A stretch of DNA of 64,000 bases from Rhodocyclaceae bacterium (GTDB taxonomy: Bacteria; Pseudomonadota; Gammaproteobacteria; Burkholderiales; Rhodocyclaceae). This document shows, in pieces, positions 34,878 to 43,278 of this stretch (within the stretch, counting starts at the first letter, position 1; each line of letters starts with the position of its first letter). The DNA lies in contig JADKDD010000002.1 of NCBI GenBank assembly GCA_016718525.1, forward strand, positions 1,426,001-1,490,000. The letters are read 5' to 3'. The position numbers were made by a program, and so were the translations under genes. Below the pieces are notes generated by a model, which was given only the letters and a program-made list of their open reading frames with translations, was not told where the DNA came from and searched no databases.

Positions 34878-35498
34878 ATGGAACTTACTCTAGTAGATGA
34901 TAAGGGCGTAGCGGCGTCTGTAGTTACAGCCTCCGATTCATTGTTCGGGCGCGATTACAACGAAGCGTTGGTGCATCAATTGGTTGTAGCGTACCAAGCA
35001 AATGCGAGGTCCGGAAATCGTGCTCAAAAGGATCGCGAACAGGTCAAGCACAGCACAAAGAAGCCCTTTCGCCAGAAAGGTACTGGTCGCGCTCGCGCAG
35101 GTATGACGTCCTCACCGCTGTGGCGCGGAGGCGGACGAATTTTCCCCAACTCACCGGATGAGAATTTCTCTCAGAAAATCAACAGAAAAATGTACCGTGC
35201 TGGATACGCGGCAATACTCTCCCAGCTTGCTCGTGAAAAACGACTGGTTGTCGTCGATAGCTTTTCTGTTGACGCTCCAAAGACTCGCTTGGTCATTGCA
35301 AAACTCAAAGCACTCGGGCTTAGCTCTGTCTTGATCGTAACGGATTCGGTTGATGAAAATTTAATGCTCGCATCACGTAATTTGATCGATGTGATGGTGG
35401 TTGATGTTCAGCGGGCAGATCCGGTATCTCTTGTTAGGTTTCCGACGGTTGTCATGACTCGAGGCGCTGTTGCCAAAATTGAGGAGTTGCTCGTATGA
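34878..35498 (+). CDS. rplD: 50S ribosomal protein L4
   Basis: 206 aa. Its long loop, with KPFRQKGTGRARAGMTSSPLWRGGG, reaches the exit tunnel; in E. coli L4 also represses the S10 operon. Its stop overlaps the rplW start (ATGA). Confidence 0.98.
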   Translation: MELTLVDDKGVAASVVTASDSLFGRDYNEALVHQLVVAYQANARSGNRAQKDREQVKHSTKKPFRQKGTGRARAGMTSSPLWRGGGRIFPNSPDENFSQKINRKMYRAGYAAILSQLAREKRLVVVDSFSVDAPKTRLVIAKLKALGLSSVLIVTDSVDENLMLASRNLIDVMVVDVQRADPVSLVRFPTVVMTRGAVAKIEELLV

Positions 35499-35809
35499 AG
35501 AAGGCATTTAACCAAGAGCGCCTGCTGACAATACTTGTGGCGCCACAAATTTCCGAGAAGGCAACCTACGTTGCAGACAAGCATGATCAAGTGATTTTTA
35601 TAGTCACTCCCACTGCTACAAAACCGGAAGTCAAGGCGGCGGTGGAATTGCTTTTCAAAGTTCAAGTTGACTCCGTTCAAATTTCAAACTTGAAAGGAAA
35701 AAATAAGCGATTTGGGCGTGGCATCGGTCGGCGCAGTGATGTGAGGAAAGCCTTCGTCTGTCTCAAGCCGGGTCAAGAGATCAATTTTGCCGAAGGAGTG
35801 AGCGTCTAA
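35495..35809 (+). CDS. rplW: 50S ribosomal protein L23
   Basis: 104 aa tunnel-exit protein that docks trigger factor and SRP. VAPQISEKATYVAD and KRFGRGIGRRSDVRKAFV are typical. Overlaps rplD by four bases and rplB by one. Confidence 0.98.
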   Translation: MKKAFNQERLLTILVAPQISEKATYVADKHDQVIFIVTPTATKPEVKAAVELLFKVQVDSVQISNLKGKNKRFGRGIGRRSDVRKAFVCLKPGQEINFAEGVSV

Positions 35810-36636
35810 TGGCACTGGTAAAAGTCAAACCAACCTCGCCTGGGCGCAGGGGTGTGGTGAAAGTAGTAAATGCCCATTTGCACAAGGGTAAGCCTCACGC
35901 GGCTTTGATCGAAAGAAAGACCAAGACTGCCGGCCGCAATGTACATGGGCACATCACCACGCGCCATATGGGCGGCGGGCATAAGCAGCATTATCGGGTG
36001 GTGGATTTTTTGCGCAACAAAGATGGAATTGCTGGGCGCGTCGAGAGGATCGAGTACGACCCGAATCGCACCGCGACAATTGCTCTGGTCCTCTATGCGG
36101 ACGGCGAGCGACGGTACATTATTGCGACCAAGGGAATGTCTGTTGGTCAGTCCCTACTGAGTGGGTCGGATGCACCTATCAAACCCGGTAACTCACTTCC
36201 GATTAGGAATATCCCTGTCGGAACTACGATTCACTGTGTGGAACTGACGCCGGGTAAAGGCGCACAAATTGCAAGATCGGCTGGTTGCTCCGTTCAACTT
36301 TTGGCGCGAGAGGGAACGTACGCGCAAATCCGTTTGCGTTCTGGTGAGATTCGACGCATACACGTTGAGTGCCGCGCTACGATAGGTGAAGTGGGTAACG
36401 AAGAAAATAGTCTCCGTAAGATTGGTAAGGCAGGTGCGCAGCGGTGGCGCGGCATCCGCCCAACTGTGCGAGGGACGGCGATGAATCCAATCGATCACCC
36501 GCATGGTGGTGGCGAGGGTCGAACAGGCGAGGGACGTGTTCCTGTCAGTCCATGGGGGACCCCAACAAAGGGCTACCGTACACGAAACAACAAACGCACT
36601 GACGTGATGATTGTCCAGCGTCGGCACAAGCGCTAA
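35809..36636 (+). CDS. rplB: 50S ribosomal protein L2
   Basis: 275 aa peptidyl-transferase-centre protein. RHMGGGHKQHYRVVDF and the C-terminal MNPIDHPHGGGEGRTG, including the key His, are intact. Confidence 0.99.
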   Translation: MALVKVKPTSPGRRGVVKVVNAHLHKGKPHAALIERKTKTAGRNVHGHITTRHMGGGHKQHYRVVDFLRNKDGIAGRVERIEYDPNRTATIALVLYADGERRYIIATKGMSVGQSLLSGSDAPIKPGNSLPIRNIPVGTTIHCVELTPGKGAQIARSAGCSVQLLAREGTYAQIRLRSGEIRRIHVECRATIGEVGNEENSLRKIGKAGAQRWRGIRPTVRGTAMNPIDHPHGGGEGRTGEGRVPVSPWGTPTKGYRTRNNKRTDVMIVQRRHKR

Positions 36637-36646
36637 GAGGTAAAAC

Positions 36647-36928
36647 ATGGCACGTTCAATTAAAAAAGGCCCGTTCGTCGACGCACATTTGATTCGTAAA
36701 ATCGAGACAGCCAGAGCATCAAGCGATAAACGGCCGATTAAGACTTGGTCGCGACGTTCGACAGTACTCCCGGACTTCGTCGGACTTACGATCGCGGTCC
36801 ACAATGGCAAGCAGCACGTTCCAGTGTACGTTTCGGAAAATATGGTCGGCCACAAGTTAGGAGAGTTTTCTTTGACTCGGACATTTAAGGGCCACACTGG
36901 CGGCAAAAAAGCCGTAGCGAAGAGGTAA
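36647..36928 (+). CDS. rpsS: 30S ribosomal protein S19
   Basis: 93 aa, head protein near the decoding site. RSIKKGPFVDAHL and KLGEFSLTRTFKGH are standard. RBS AAGAGG. Confidence 0.98.
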   Translation: MARSIKKGPFVDAHLIRKIETARASSDKRPIKTWSRRSTVLPDFVGLTIAVHNGKQHVPVYVSENMVGHKLGEFSLTRTFKGHTGGKKAVAKR

Positions 36929-36933
36929 TGACT

Positions 36934-37263
36934 ATGGAAACTAATGCAACTTTGCGCGGGGTTCGCCTATCAGCACAGAAGGGCCGGCTTGTCGCGGATT
37001 TGGTACGAGGAAAGACTGTTGACCAAGCCTTGAGTATTCTTACGTTTTCACCAAAAAAGGGTGCAGGAATTTTGAAAAAGGTTCTAGAGTCGGCAATCGC
37101 AAATGCTGAGCATAACGATGGCGCCGATATTGATGCCCTGAAAGTGACCAAGCTTTATGTTGAAAAGGGGGCAGTGCTAAAGCGGTTTACAGCGCGAGCA
37201 AAGGGACGCGGAAATCGCATCGTAAAACCAACATGCCACATTTACCTGACTGTCGGAGCCTAA
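36934..37263 (+). CDS. rplV: 50S ribosomal protein L22
   Basis: 109 aa tunnel protein. ATG 36934 (METNATLRGVRLSAQKGRL) matches the usual N-terminus; an in-frame ATG at 36928 overlaps the rpsS stop and would add two residues. The beta-hairpin GAVLKRFTARAKGRGNRI is intact. Confidence 0.95.
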   Translation: METNATLRGVRLSAQKGRLVADLVRGKTVDQALSILTFSPKKGAGILKKVLESAIANAEHNDGADIDALKVTKLYVEKGAVLKRFTARAKGRGNRIVKPTCHIYLTVGA

Positions 37264-37267
37264 ACAC

Positions 37268-38143
37268 ATGGGACAGAAGATTCATCCAATTGGTTTCCGC
37301 CTCGCAGTAACGAGAAACTGGACGTCGCGGTGGTACGCTGGCACCAAGACATTTGCGAAGATGTTGCAAGAAGATATTGAGGTGCGTGATTTTCTGAAAA
37401 AGAAGCTTGCGCATGCGTCGGTAGGGCGGGTTGTGATTGAGCGTCCGGCCAAGAATGCAAGAGTTACCGTTTATAGTGCGCGCCCCGGTGTAGTTATCGG
37501 GAAGAAGGGCGAGGATATTGAGAGTCTCAAATTGGCGCTGCAAACACGCATGGGTGTACCAGTACACGTAAATATTGAAGAAATCAGAAAGCCCGAGGTA
37601 GATGCGCAGCTGATTGCAGACTCAATCGCTCAGCAACTTGAAAAGCGCATCATGTTTCGCCGCGCAATGAAGCGTGCGATGCAAAACGCTATGCGCCTAG
37701 GGGCGCAAGGCATCAAGATAATGAGTTCAGGTCGCCTGAATGGTGCCGAGATCGCGCGTCGCGAGTGGTACCGTGAAGGAAGGGTTCCGCTGCACACTTT
37801 GCGTGCTGATATTGATTACGGAACATCTGAGGCTAAAACTACATACGGAATTATTGGTATCAAAGTGTGGGTGTTTAAGGGTGAGATGGCTGCCAAAGCT
37901 GACGCTGTCATTGCTCTACCAGAAGCAGCCATTGACGAGCCGAAGAAGCCCCGCAAGGTGAATCGGGACGAGAAACCTGTTGATTCAGATACAAAGCCGG
38001 CTCGACGTAGTGTCGCAAAAAAGGCTGATTCAGCAAATGCGGGCGCACCTGTGGCAGCCCCCGAAAAAGCCGCCGTTAAACGCGTACGCAAGCCGATCGT
38101 TCCAGCGGGTGATGCCGCAGTGAAGCCGGACGTCAAGGAGTAA
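37268..38143 (+). CDS. rpsC: 30S ribosomal protein S3 with extended C-terminus
   Basis: 291 aa. The KH domain (RPGVVIGKKGEDIESLK) and the C-terminal core (SGRLNGAEIARREWYREGRVPLHT, split here only for description) are standard to about residue 212. The remaining roughly 75 residues are rich in K, A, P and D, low in complexity and probably disordered. Such tails occur in Betaproteobacteria, but this is longer than the 233-residue E. coli protein. Confidence 0.96.
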   Translation: MGQKIHPIGFRLAVTRNWTSRWYAGTKTFAKMLQEDIEVRDFLKKKLAHASVGRVVIERPAKNARVTVYSARPGVVIGKKGEDIESLKLALQTRMGVPVHVNIEEIRKPEVDAQLIADSIAQQLEKRIMFRRAMKRAMQNAMRLGAQGIKIMSSGRLNGAEIARREWYREGRVPLHTLRADIDYGTSEAKTTYGIIGIKVWVFKGEMAAKADAVIALPEAAIDEPKKPRKVNRDEKPVDSDTKPARRSVAKKADSANAGAPVAAPEKAAVKRVRKPIVPAGDAAVKPDVKE

Positions 38144-38146
38144 AAG

Positions 38147-38560
38147 ATGCTACAACCAGCCAGAAGAAAGTATCGCAAGGAGCAGAAAGGTAGAAACACC
38201 GGTCTAGCAACTCGCGGGGCAAAAGTTAGTTTCGGAGAGTATGGTCTGAAGGCAATTGGTCGGGGCCGGCTGACTGCGAGACAAATTGAAGCAGCTCGTC
38301 GTGCAATGACCAGGCATATTAAGCGCGGCGGTCGTATTTGGATTCGAATCTTCCCGGATAAGCCCATTTCAAAGAAGCCTGCAGAGGTTCGCATGGGTAA
38401 TGGTAAAGGCTCGCCAGAGTATTGGGTTGCTGAAATTCAACCTGGAAAAGTGTTGTATGAAATGGACGGCGTTGATGAGACGCTTGCGCGAGAAGCATTT
38501 CGATTGGCGGCAGCCAAGCTCCCTCTCGAAACAACGTTTGTAACCCGACAATTGGGGTAA
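38147..38560 (+). CDS. rplP: 50S ribosomal protein L16
   Basis: 137 aa. It helps position A-site tRNA. MLQPARRKYRKEQKGRN and VRMGNGKGSPEYWVA are standard. Three bases after rpsC. Confidence 0.98.
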   Translation: MLQPARRKYRKEQKGRNTGLATRGAKVSFGEYGLKAIGRGRLTARQIEAARRAMTRHIKRGGRIWIRIFPDKPISKKPAEVRMGNGKGSPEYWVAEIQPGKVLYEMDGVDETLAREAFRLAAAKLPLETTFVTRQLG

Positions 38561-38563
38561 GGA

Positions 38564-38758
38564 ATGAAAGCTAAGGAACTTCGCAGTAAGACAACGGAAG
38601 AGTTATCCAAGGAGCTCTTGGACTTGCGGCGAGCACAATTTGGTTTGCGTATGCAAGCCGCTACGCAGCAATTGACCAACACGAGCCAGATTGACAAGCT
38701 ACGGAAGACTATCGCTCGCGTTAAGACAATTCAAACAGAAAAGGGCGCTACAAAATGA
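38564..38758 (+). CDS. rpmC: 50S ribosomal protein L29
   Basis: 64 aa tunnel-exit protein; MKAKELRSKTTEELSKELL and LRKTIARVKTI are typical. Its stop overlaps the rpsQ start (ATGA). Confidence 0.97.
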   Translation: MKAKELRSKTTEELSKELLDLRRAQFGLRMQAATQQLTNTSQIDKLRKTIARVKTIQTEKGATK

Positions 38759-39033
38759 CCCAAGACGTCAGAGAATCATCGGCGAAGCGACGAACCTTAA
38801 CAGGCCGAGTAGTGTCCGACAAAATGCAGAAGACCGTTACGGTCTTGGTTGAACGCAAGGTCAAGCACCCGGTAATCGGCAAGATCATGAGTCGATCAAA
38901 AAAATATCACGCAGATAATTCAAGCGTCCCAACGACCTCTGGCGATTTAGTTGTCATTGAAGAGTGCGCACCAATATCCAAAACAAAGGCGTGGCGCGTC
39001 ATCAATGTTCTTGAGCGCGCACGAATCGGCTAG
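38755..39033 (+). CDS. rpsQ: 30S ribosomal protein S17
   Basis: 92 aa. RTLTGRVVSDKMQKTVTVLVER and ECAPISKTKAWRV are standard, apart from a short extra N-terminus. Last gene of the S10 operon. Confidence 0.97.
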   Translation: MTQDVRESSAKRRTLTGRVVSDKMQKTVTVLVERKVKHPVIGKIMSRSKKYHADNSSVPTTSGDLVVIEECAPISKTKAWRVINVLERARIG

Positions 39034-39039
39034 AAAAGG

Positions 39040-39068
39040 TTGACTCGGTTTGATTTTCGAAGCATAAT
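39040..39068 (+). promoter_or_regulatory. Internal promoter before rplN (spc operon)
   Basis: TTGACT (39040-39045), 17-base spacer, CATAAT (39063-39068), within the unusually long 153-base rpsQ-rplN gap. A separate spc promoter at this point is known in E. coli. Confidence 0.65.
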
Positions 39069-39186
39069 ATCGGTCTTTGCATCCGCGGCTGTTGTTTTAG
39101 CTAGTGCGTAGATGCTGTTTAGTCCCTTGCTGGGATCCAAGACTGACCGCGTACGTTTAATCGTGCGGCTTAAGTTGGAGAAATAA

Positions 39187-39555
39187 ATGATACAAATGCA
39201 GACAGTTCTTGATGTTGCTGACAATACTGGCGCACGCTCAGTTATGTGCATCAAGGTTCTTGGCGGTTCCAAGCGACGTTACGCGGGAATTGGTGACGTA
39301 ATCAAGGTGAGTATCCGTGATGCTGCACCGCGAGGTCGCGTCAAAAAGGGCGAAGTCTATAGCGCAGTAGTGGTTCGTACTGCAAAAGGCGTCCGCCGAG
39401 CTGATGGCTCGCTAATCAAGTTTGATGGAAACGCCGCGGTATTGCTCAATAATAAGCTTGAGCCGATTGGAACCCGCATCTTCGGGCCTGTTACCCGCGA
39501 ACTCAGATCGGAGCGTTTCATGAAGATAGTGTCTTTGGCGCCGGAAGTTCTGTAA
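39187..39555 (+). CDS. rplN: 50S ribosomal protein L14
   Basis: 122 aa. MIQMQTVLDVADNTGARSVMCIKVLGG is diagnostic at its start (MIQMQTVLDVADNTGARS). RBS TTGGAG. First gene of the spc operon. Confidence 0.98.
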   Translation: MIQMQTVLDVADNTGARSVMCIKVLGGSKRRYAGIGDVIKVSIRDAAPRGRVKKGEVYSAVVVRTAKGVRRADGSLIKFDGNAAVLLNNKLEPIGTRIFGPVTRELRSERFMKIVSLAPEVL

Positions 39556-39572
39556 ACGCTTGGAGAGGTCAT

Positions 39573-39890
39573 ATGAATAAAATTCGCAAAGGCGACAACG
39601 TCATTGTTATCGCAGGAAAAGACAAGGGAAAGCGCGGCGTGGTGCTTCAGCGTGTCAGCGCAGCTTCCATTCTCGTCGAAGGAATCAATCGGGTTAAAAA
39701 ACATACCAAGCCGAACCCGGCAAAGGGGCAGGCCGGTGGGATTGTAGAAAAAGAGATGCCGATAAACGTGTCCAACCTTGCTCTTTTCAATACTCAGGCG
39801 AATAAGGCGGACCGCGTTGGAATTAAACGTTTGGATGACGGTAGAAACGTACGTATCTACAAGTCCAATGGCGAAACAGTCGAGGCTTAA
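39573..39890 (+). CDS. rplX: 50S ribosomal protein L24
   Basis: 105 aa assembly initiator with a KOW motif: KGDNVIVIAGKDKGKRGVV. RBS GGAGAGG. Confidence 0.98.
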   Translation: MNKIRKGDNVIVIAGKDKGKRGVVLQRVSAASILVEGINRVKKHTKPNPAKGQAGGIVEKEMPINVSNLALFNTQANKADRVGIKRLDDGRNVRIYKSNGETVEA

Positions 39891-39900
39891 GGACTAGATA

Positions 39901-40440
39901 ATGGCACGCTTACAAGACTTTTATAAGACTACTATCGTCCCGGAATTGCAAAAGCAATTCAGTTACAAATCCGTTATGGAAGTACCGAGGATTACCAAAA
40001 TCACCTTGAATATGGGTGTTGGTGAGGCGGTCGGCGACAAGAAAATTCTTGACAATGCTGTTGGGGACATGGTCAAGATTGCAGGTCAGAAGCCGGTGGT
40101 AACGAAGGCGCGAAAGGCAATAGCCGGATTCAAGATTCGTGAGGGATATCCGATTGGCTGCATGGTGACGTTGCGTGGAGAGCGAATGTTTGAATTTCTC
40201 GATCGCCTGGTAACGGTGGCTTTGCCTCGCGTTCGCGATTTTCGCGGCATTTCAGGGCGTGGGTTTGATGGTCGCGGCAACTATAACGTCGGCGTCAAGG
40301 AGCAAATCATCTTCCCTGAAATTGAGTATGACAAGATTGATGCACTGCGAGGCATGAATATCAGTATTACTACGAGTGCCAAGACAGATGCCGAAGCGAA
40401 GGCGCTACTTAGTGCTTTCAAATTTCCATTTAAGAGCTGA
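39901..40440 (+). CDS. rplE: 50S ribosomal protein L5
   Basis: 179 aa, 5S rRNA binding. LNMGVGEAVGDKKILDNA, GFKIREGYPIGCMVTLRG and RGFDGRGNYNVGVKEQ are standard. Confidence 0.98.
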   Translation: MARLQDFYKTTIVPELQKQFSYKSVMEVPRITKITLNMGVGEAVGDKKILDNAVGDMVKIAGQKPVVTKARKAIAGFKIREGYPIGCMVTLRGERMFEFLDRLVTVALPRVRDFRGISGRGFDGRGNYNVGVKEQIIFPEIEYDKIDALRGMNISITTSAKTDAEAKALLSAFKFPFKS

Positions 40441-40447
40441 GGGTTGT

Positions 40448-40753
40448 ATGGCGAAACTTGCACTTATCAATCGTGAGCTGAAACGCACGAAGACGGTGGC
40501 TAAATTTGCTGCTAAACGAGCAGAGCTGCTTACGATAATCAATAGCACGAAATCGTCGGATGAGCAGCGTGCTATAGCGCGCTCGGCTTTTCAGGCATTG
40601 CCGCGAAATGCTAGTCCTTCACGGCAAAGAAACCGGTGCGCATTGACGGGGCGCCCACGTGGCGTGTTCAGTAAATTTGGGCTTTGTCGTATGAAGTTGC
40701 GAGAGATCGCAATGCGTGGCGAAGTGCCAGGCATGACGAAGGCTAGTTGGTGA
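40448..40753 (+). CDS. rpsN: 30S ribosomal protein S14
   Basis: 101 aa, the zinc-free long form. ATG 40448 (MAKLALINRELKR) is chosen; the open frame extends into rplE but only as a shadow. RCALTGRPRGVFSKFGLCR is the conserved C-terminal block, without the CXXC pairs of the zinc type. Confidence 0.97.
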   Translation: MAKLALINRELKRTKTVAKFAAKRAELLTIINSTKSSDEQRAIARSAFQALPRNASPSRQRNRCALTGRPRGVFSKFGLCRMKLREIAMRGEVPGMTKASW

Positions 40754-40763
40754 GGAAACTTAT

Positions 40764-41159
40764 ATGAGCATGACTGATCCGGTTGCCGATATGCTGACGC
40801 GCATTCGCAATGCGCAGATGGCTGAAAAGGTGTCTGTAGCAATGCCTTCGTCAAAAATCAAGGTGGCAATAGCAAGCGTGTTGAAGGAAGAAGGTTACAT
40901 CGATGATTTTGCGGTTCGCGATTCTGACGGCAAACCTCAGCTTGATTTGGCTCTGAAATACTACGCTGGAAATCCTGTCATTGGGCGGATTGAGCGCGTG
41001 TCACGCCCAGGCCTCCGTGTTTACAAGGGTAAGGACGAGTTGCCTCGTGTTTTGGACGGATTGGGAGTGGCAATCGTCTCGACACCTAAGGGTGTAATGA
41101 CGGACAGAAAAGCGCGCGCCAGCAATGTGGGTGGCGAAGTGCTCTGTATCGTTGCTTAA
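40764..41159 (+). CDS. rpsH: 30S ribosomal protein S8
   Basis: 131 aa. It binds 16S rRNA helix 21 and, in E. coli, represses the spc operon. MTDPVADMLTRIRNAQ and STPKGVMTDRKAR are standard. Confidence 0.98.
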   Translation: MSMTDPVADMLTRIRNAQMAEKVSVAMPSSKIKVAIASVLKEEGYIDDFAVRDSDGKPQLDLALKYYAGNPVIGRIERVSRPGLRVYKGKDELPRVLDGLGVAIVSTPKGVMTDRKARASNVGGEVLCIVA

Positions 41160-41172
41160 GGAGAAAGACAGA

Positions 41173-41706
41173 ATGTCTCGCGTAGCTAAATATCCGGTCG
41201 ATTTGCCGGTAGGTGTCGAATTTGTTGTTAACGAGTCTCTTGTCAGCGTAAAGGGTCCGCTTGGGACTTTGACGCAGAGTTTGTTGCCGTCAGTACAGGT
41301 AGTCCGGGACGGTGCTTCCGTGGTTTGCAAAGCTGTTGAAGGCGCGCCGAACGGGGGCGCAATGTCAGGAACTATGCGGGCATTGGTCAACAATATGGTC
41401 AATGGCGTCACCAAGGGTTTTCAAAAGAAATTGACGTTGGTTGGGGTTGGGTATCGCGCGCAGGCTCAAGGGGACAAGCTCAATTTGTCGCTTGGATTTT
41501 CACATCCGGTGGTGCATTCAATGCCAACCGGAATCAAAGTGGAAACGCCGACGCAGACAGAGATAGTCATTAAGGGTATTGACAGGCAGGTGGTAGGGCA
41601 AGTTGCCGCTCAAGTGCGCGCGTACCGTCCGCCGGAGCCTTACAAAGGTAAGGGTGTCCGCTATTCGGACGAAGTCGTTGTTATCAAAGAAACCAAGAAA
41701 AAGTAA
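41173..41706 (+). CDS. rplF: 50S ribosomal protein L6
   Basis: 177 aa. ATG 41173 (MSRVAKYPVDLPVGVEF) has AAGGAGAAAG upstream. The C-terminal RAYRPPEPYKGKGVRYSDE is conserved. Confidence 0.97.
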   Translation: MSRVAKYPVDLPVGVEFVVNESLVSVKGPLGTLTQSLLPSVQVVRDGASVVCKAVEGAPNGGAMSGTMRALVNNMVNGVTKGFQKKLTLVGVGYRAQAQGDKLNLSLGFSHPVVHSMPTGIKVETPTQTEIVIKGIDRQVVGQVAAQVRAYRPPEPYKGKGVRYSDEVVVIKETKKK

Positions 41707-41727
41707 CTCGAGAATAGGCACTGAATA

Positions 41728-42081
41728 ATGGACAAGAAAAATGCTCGATTGCGCCGGGCCAGAAAGACCCGAGCCAAGATCGCGGAGTTGAAAGTGGTGC
41801 GCTTGGCCGTTCATCGGACCAATAGTCATATTTACGCGCAAATTTTCTCAGGCTGTGGAACGCGGGTGTTGGCAGCCGCATCAACGGTTGAGGCTGATGT
41901 TCGGTCGCAAATTCCAAATGGTGGTGCGACGGCTGCAGCGACTTTCGTTGGCACATTGATCGCGACTCGTGCCAAGGCGGCCGGCGTTGAACAGGTGTCG
42001 TTTGATCGATCAGGTTTTCATTATCACGGCCGCGTGAAAGCGCTGGCTGAAGCCGCCCGCAGTGGCGGGTTGAAGTTTTAA
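41728..42081 (+). CDS. rplR: 50S ribosomal protein L18
   Basis: 117 aa, binds 5S rRNA. RLAVHRTNSHIYAQI and FDRSGFHYHGRVKALAEAAR are standard. Confidence 0.98.
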   Translation: MDKKNARLRRARKTRAKIAELKVVRLAVHRTNSHIYAQIFSGCGTRVLAAASTVEADVRSQIPNGGATAAATFVGTLIATRAKAAGVEQVSFDRSGFHYHGRVKALAEAARSGGLKF

Positions 42082-42092
42082 GCGAGATTACG

Positions 42093-42617
42093 ATGGCCAA
42101 ACCGCAAAGCAGGAAATCAAATCAACAAGAAGAGCGCGATGATGGAATGCGCGAAAAAATGGTCGCGATCAATCGCGTTACCAAGGTCGTTAAAGGTGGC
42201 CGTATTCTCGGTTTCGCCGCGTTAACGGTTGTTGGCGATGGCGATGGCGGCGTTGGAATGGGTAAGGGGAAGTCTCGTGAGGTGCCCGTGGCAGTGCAGA
42301 AGGCCATGGAAGAGGCTCGACGCAGGCAAAATAAAATCAAACTTAAGAACGGGTCGCTCCACCATACAGTCACTGGTCGCCATGGTGCAACGACAGTGTT
42401 AATGTCGCCTGGCGTTGCTGGCACAGGCGTAATTGCCGGTGGCCCGATGCGTGCAGTGTTTGAGGTGATGGGCGTAACTGATGTCGTCGCAAAAATCATT
42501 GGCTCAACAAATCCTTACAACGTCGTGCGCGCAACGCTCAATGGCTTGTTAGCAATGAGCACCGCTTCGGAAATTGCTGCAAAGCGCGGCAAGTCAGTTG
42601 CAGAGATCACGGAGTAA
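42093..42617 (+). CDS. rpsE: 30S ribosomal protein S5
   Basis: 174 aa decoding-fidelity protein. VNRVTKVVKGGRI-type motif (here INRVTKVVKGGRILGFAAL) and GVGMGKGKSREVPVAVQKA are intact. Confidence 0.98.
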   Translation: MAKPQSRKSNQQEERDDGMREKMVAINRVTKVVKGGRILGFAALTVVGDGDGGVGMGKGKSREVPVAVQKAMEEARRRQNKIKLKNGSLHHTVTGRHGATTVLMSPGVAGTGVIAGGPMRAVFEVMGVTDVVAKIIGSTNPYNVVRATLNGLLAMSTASEIAAKRGKSVAEITE

Positions 42618-42620
42618 TAC

Positions 42621-42803
42621 ATGTCAGATAAGAAGATCAAAGTAACGTTGGTAAAGAGCGTTATCGGCACCAAGCAAGATCATCGCGCGACTGTGCGCGG
42701 TCTGGGTTTGCGCCGGATTAACAGTAGTGCTTTGCTTGAGGACACGCCAGCTGTGCGTGGGATGATTCGCAAGGTAGCGTATTTAGTAAAGGCTGGAGAT
42801 TAA
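42621..42803 (+). CDS. rpmD: 50S ribosomal protein L30
   Basis: 60 aa. KVTLVKSVIGTKQDHRATV and LGLRRINSS are standard. It starts three bases after rpsE, with an RBS inside the rpsE end (CACGGAG). Confidence 0.97.
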   Translation: MSDKKIKVTLVKSVIGTKQDHRATVRGLGLRRINSSALLEDTPAVRGMIRKVAYLVKAGD

Positions 42804-42804
42804 A

Positions 42805-43254
42805 TTGGAACTAAATGACCTAAAGCCTGGCGAAGGCTCGAAACGCCCTCGACGAAGGGTTGGCCGTGGTATTGGCAGCGGATTGGGAAAGACTGCAGGA
42901 CGTGGCCACAAGGGCCAAAAGTCACGTGCGGGCGGGTTTCACAAGGTCGGTTTTGAAGGTGGGCAGATGCCGCTTCAACGCAGACTGCCAAAGCGCGGAT
43001 TTGTCTCCCTGACTGCCAGTCGAAATGTAGAGGTCCGCCTCTCTGAACTTGAAAGGTTGCCAGTATCCGAAATTGACTTGCTAGTCTTAAAACAGGCTGG
43101 CGTTGTTGCTGCTGAGGCATTGTCAGCAAAAGTCATATTGTCGGGCAAACTTACTAAGAAAGTTACTTTAAGTGGCGTTGGTGCAACCAAAGGTGCTCGC
43201 TCGGCAATAGAGGCCTTGGGTGGAACTGTTGCGGATATCGCACCCGCAAAGTAA
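42805..43254 (+). CDS. rplO: 50S ribosomal protein L15
   Basis: 149 aa. The start is TTG at 42805, one base after the rpmD stop, with CTGGAG upstream; no ATG gives the expected N-terminus ELNDLKPGEGSKRPRRRVG. GLGKTAGRGHKGQKSR is diagnostic. The rare TTG start depends on coupling to rpmD. Confidence 0.95.
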   Translation: MELNDLKPGEGSKRPRRRVGRGIGSGLGKTAGRGHKGQKSRAGGFHKVGFEGGQMPLQRRLPKRGFVSLTASRNVEVRLSELERLPVSEIDLLVLKQAGVVAAEALSAKVILSGKLTKKVTLSGVGATKGARSAIEALGGTVADIAPAK

Positions 43255-43278
43255 CCCACATTAGAGAATCAGAATCAC

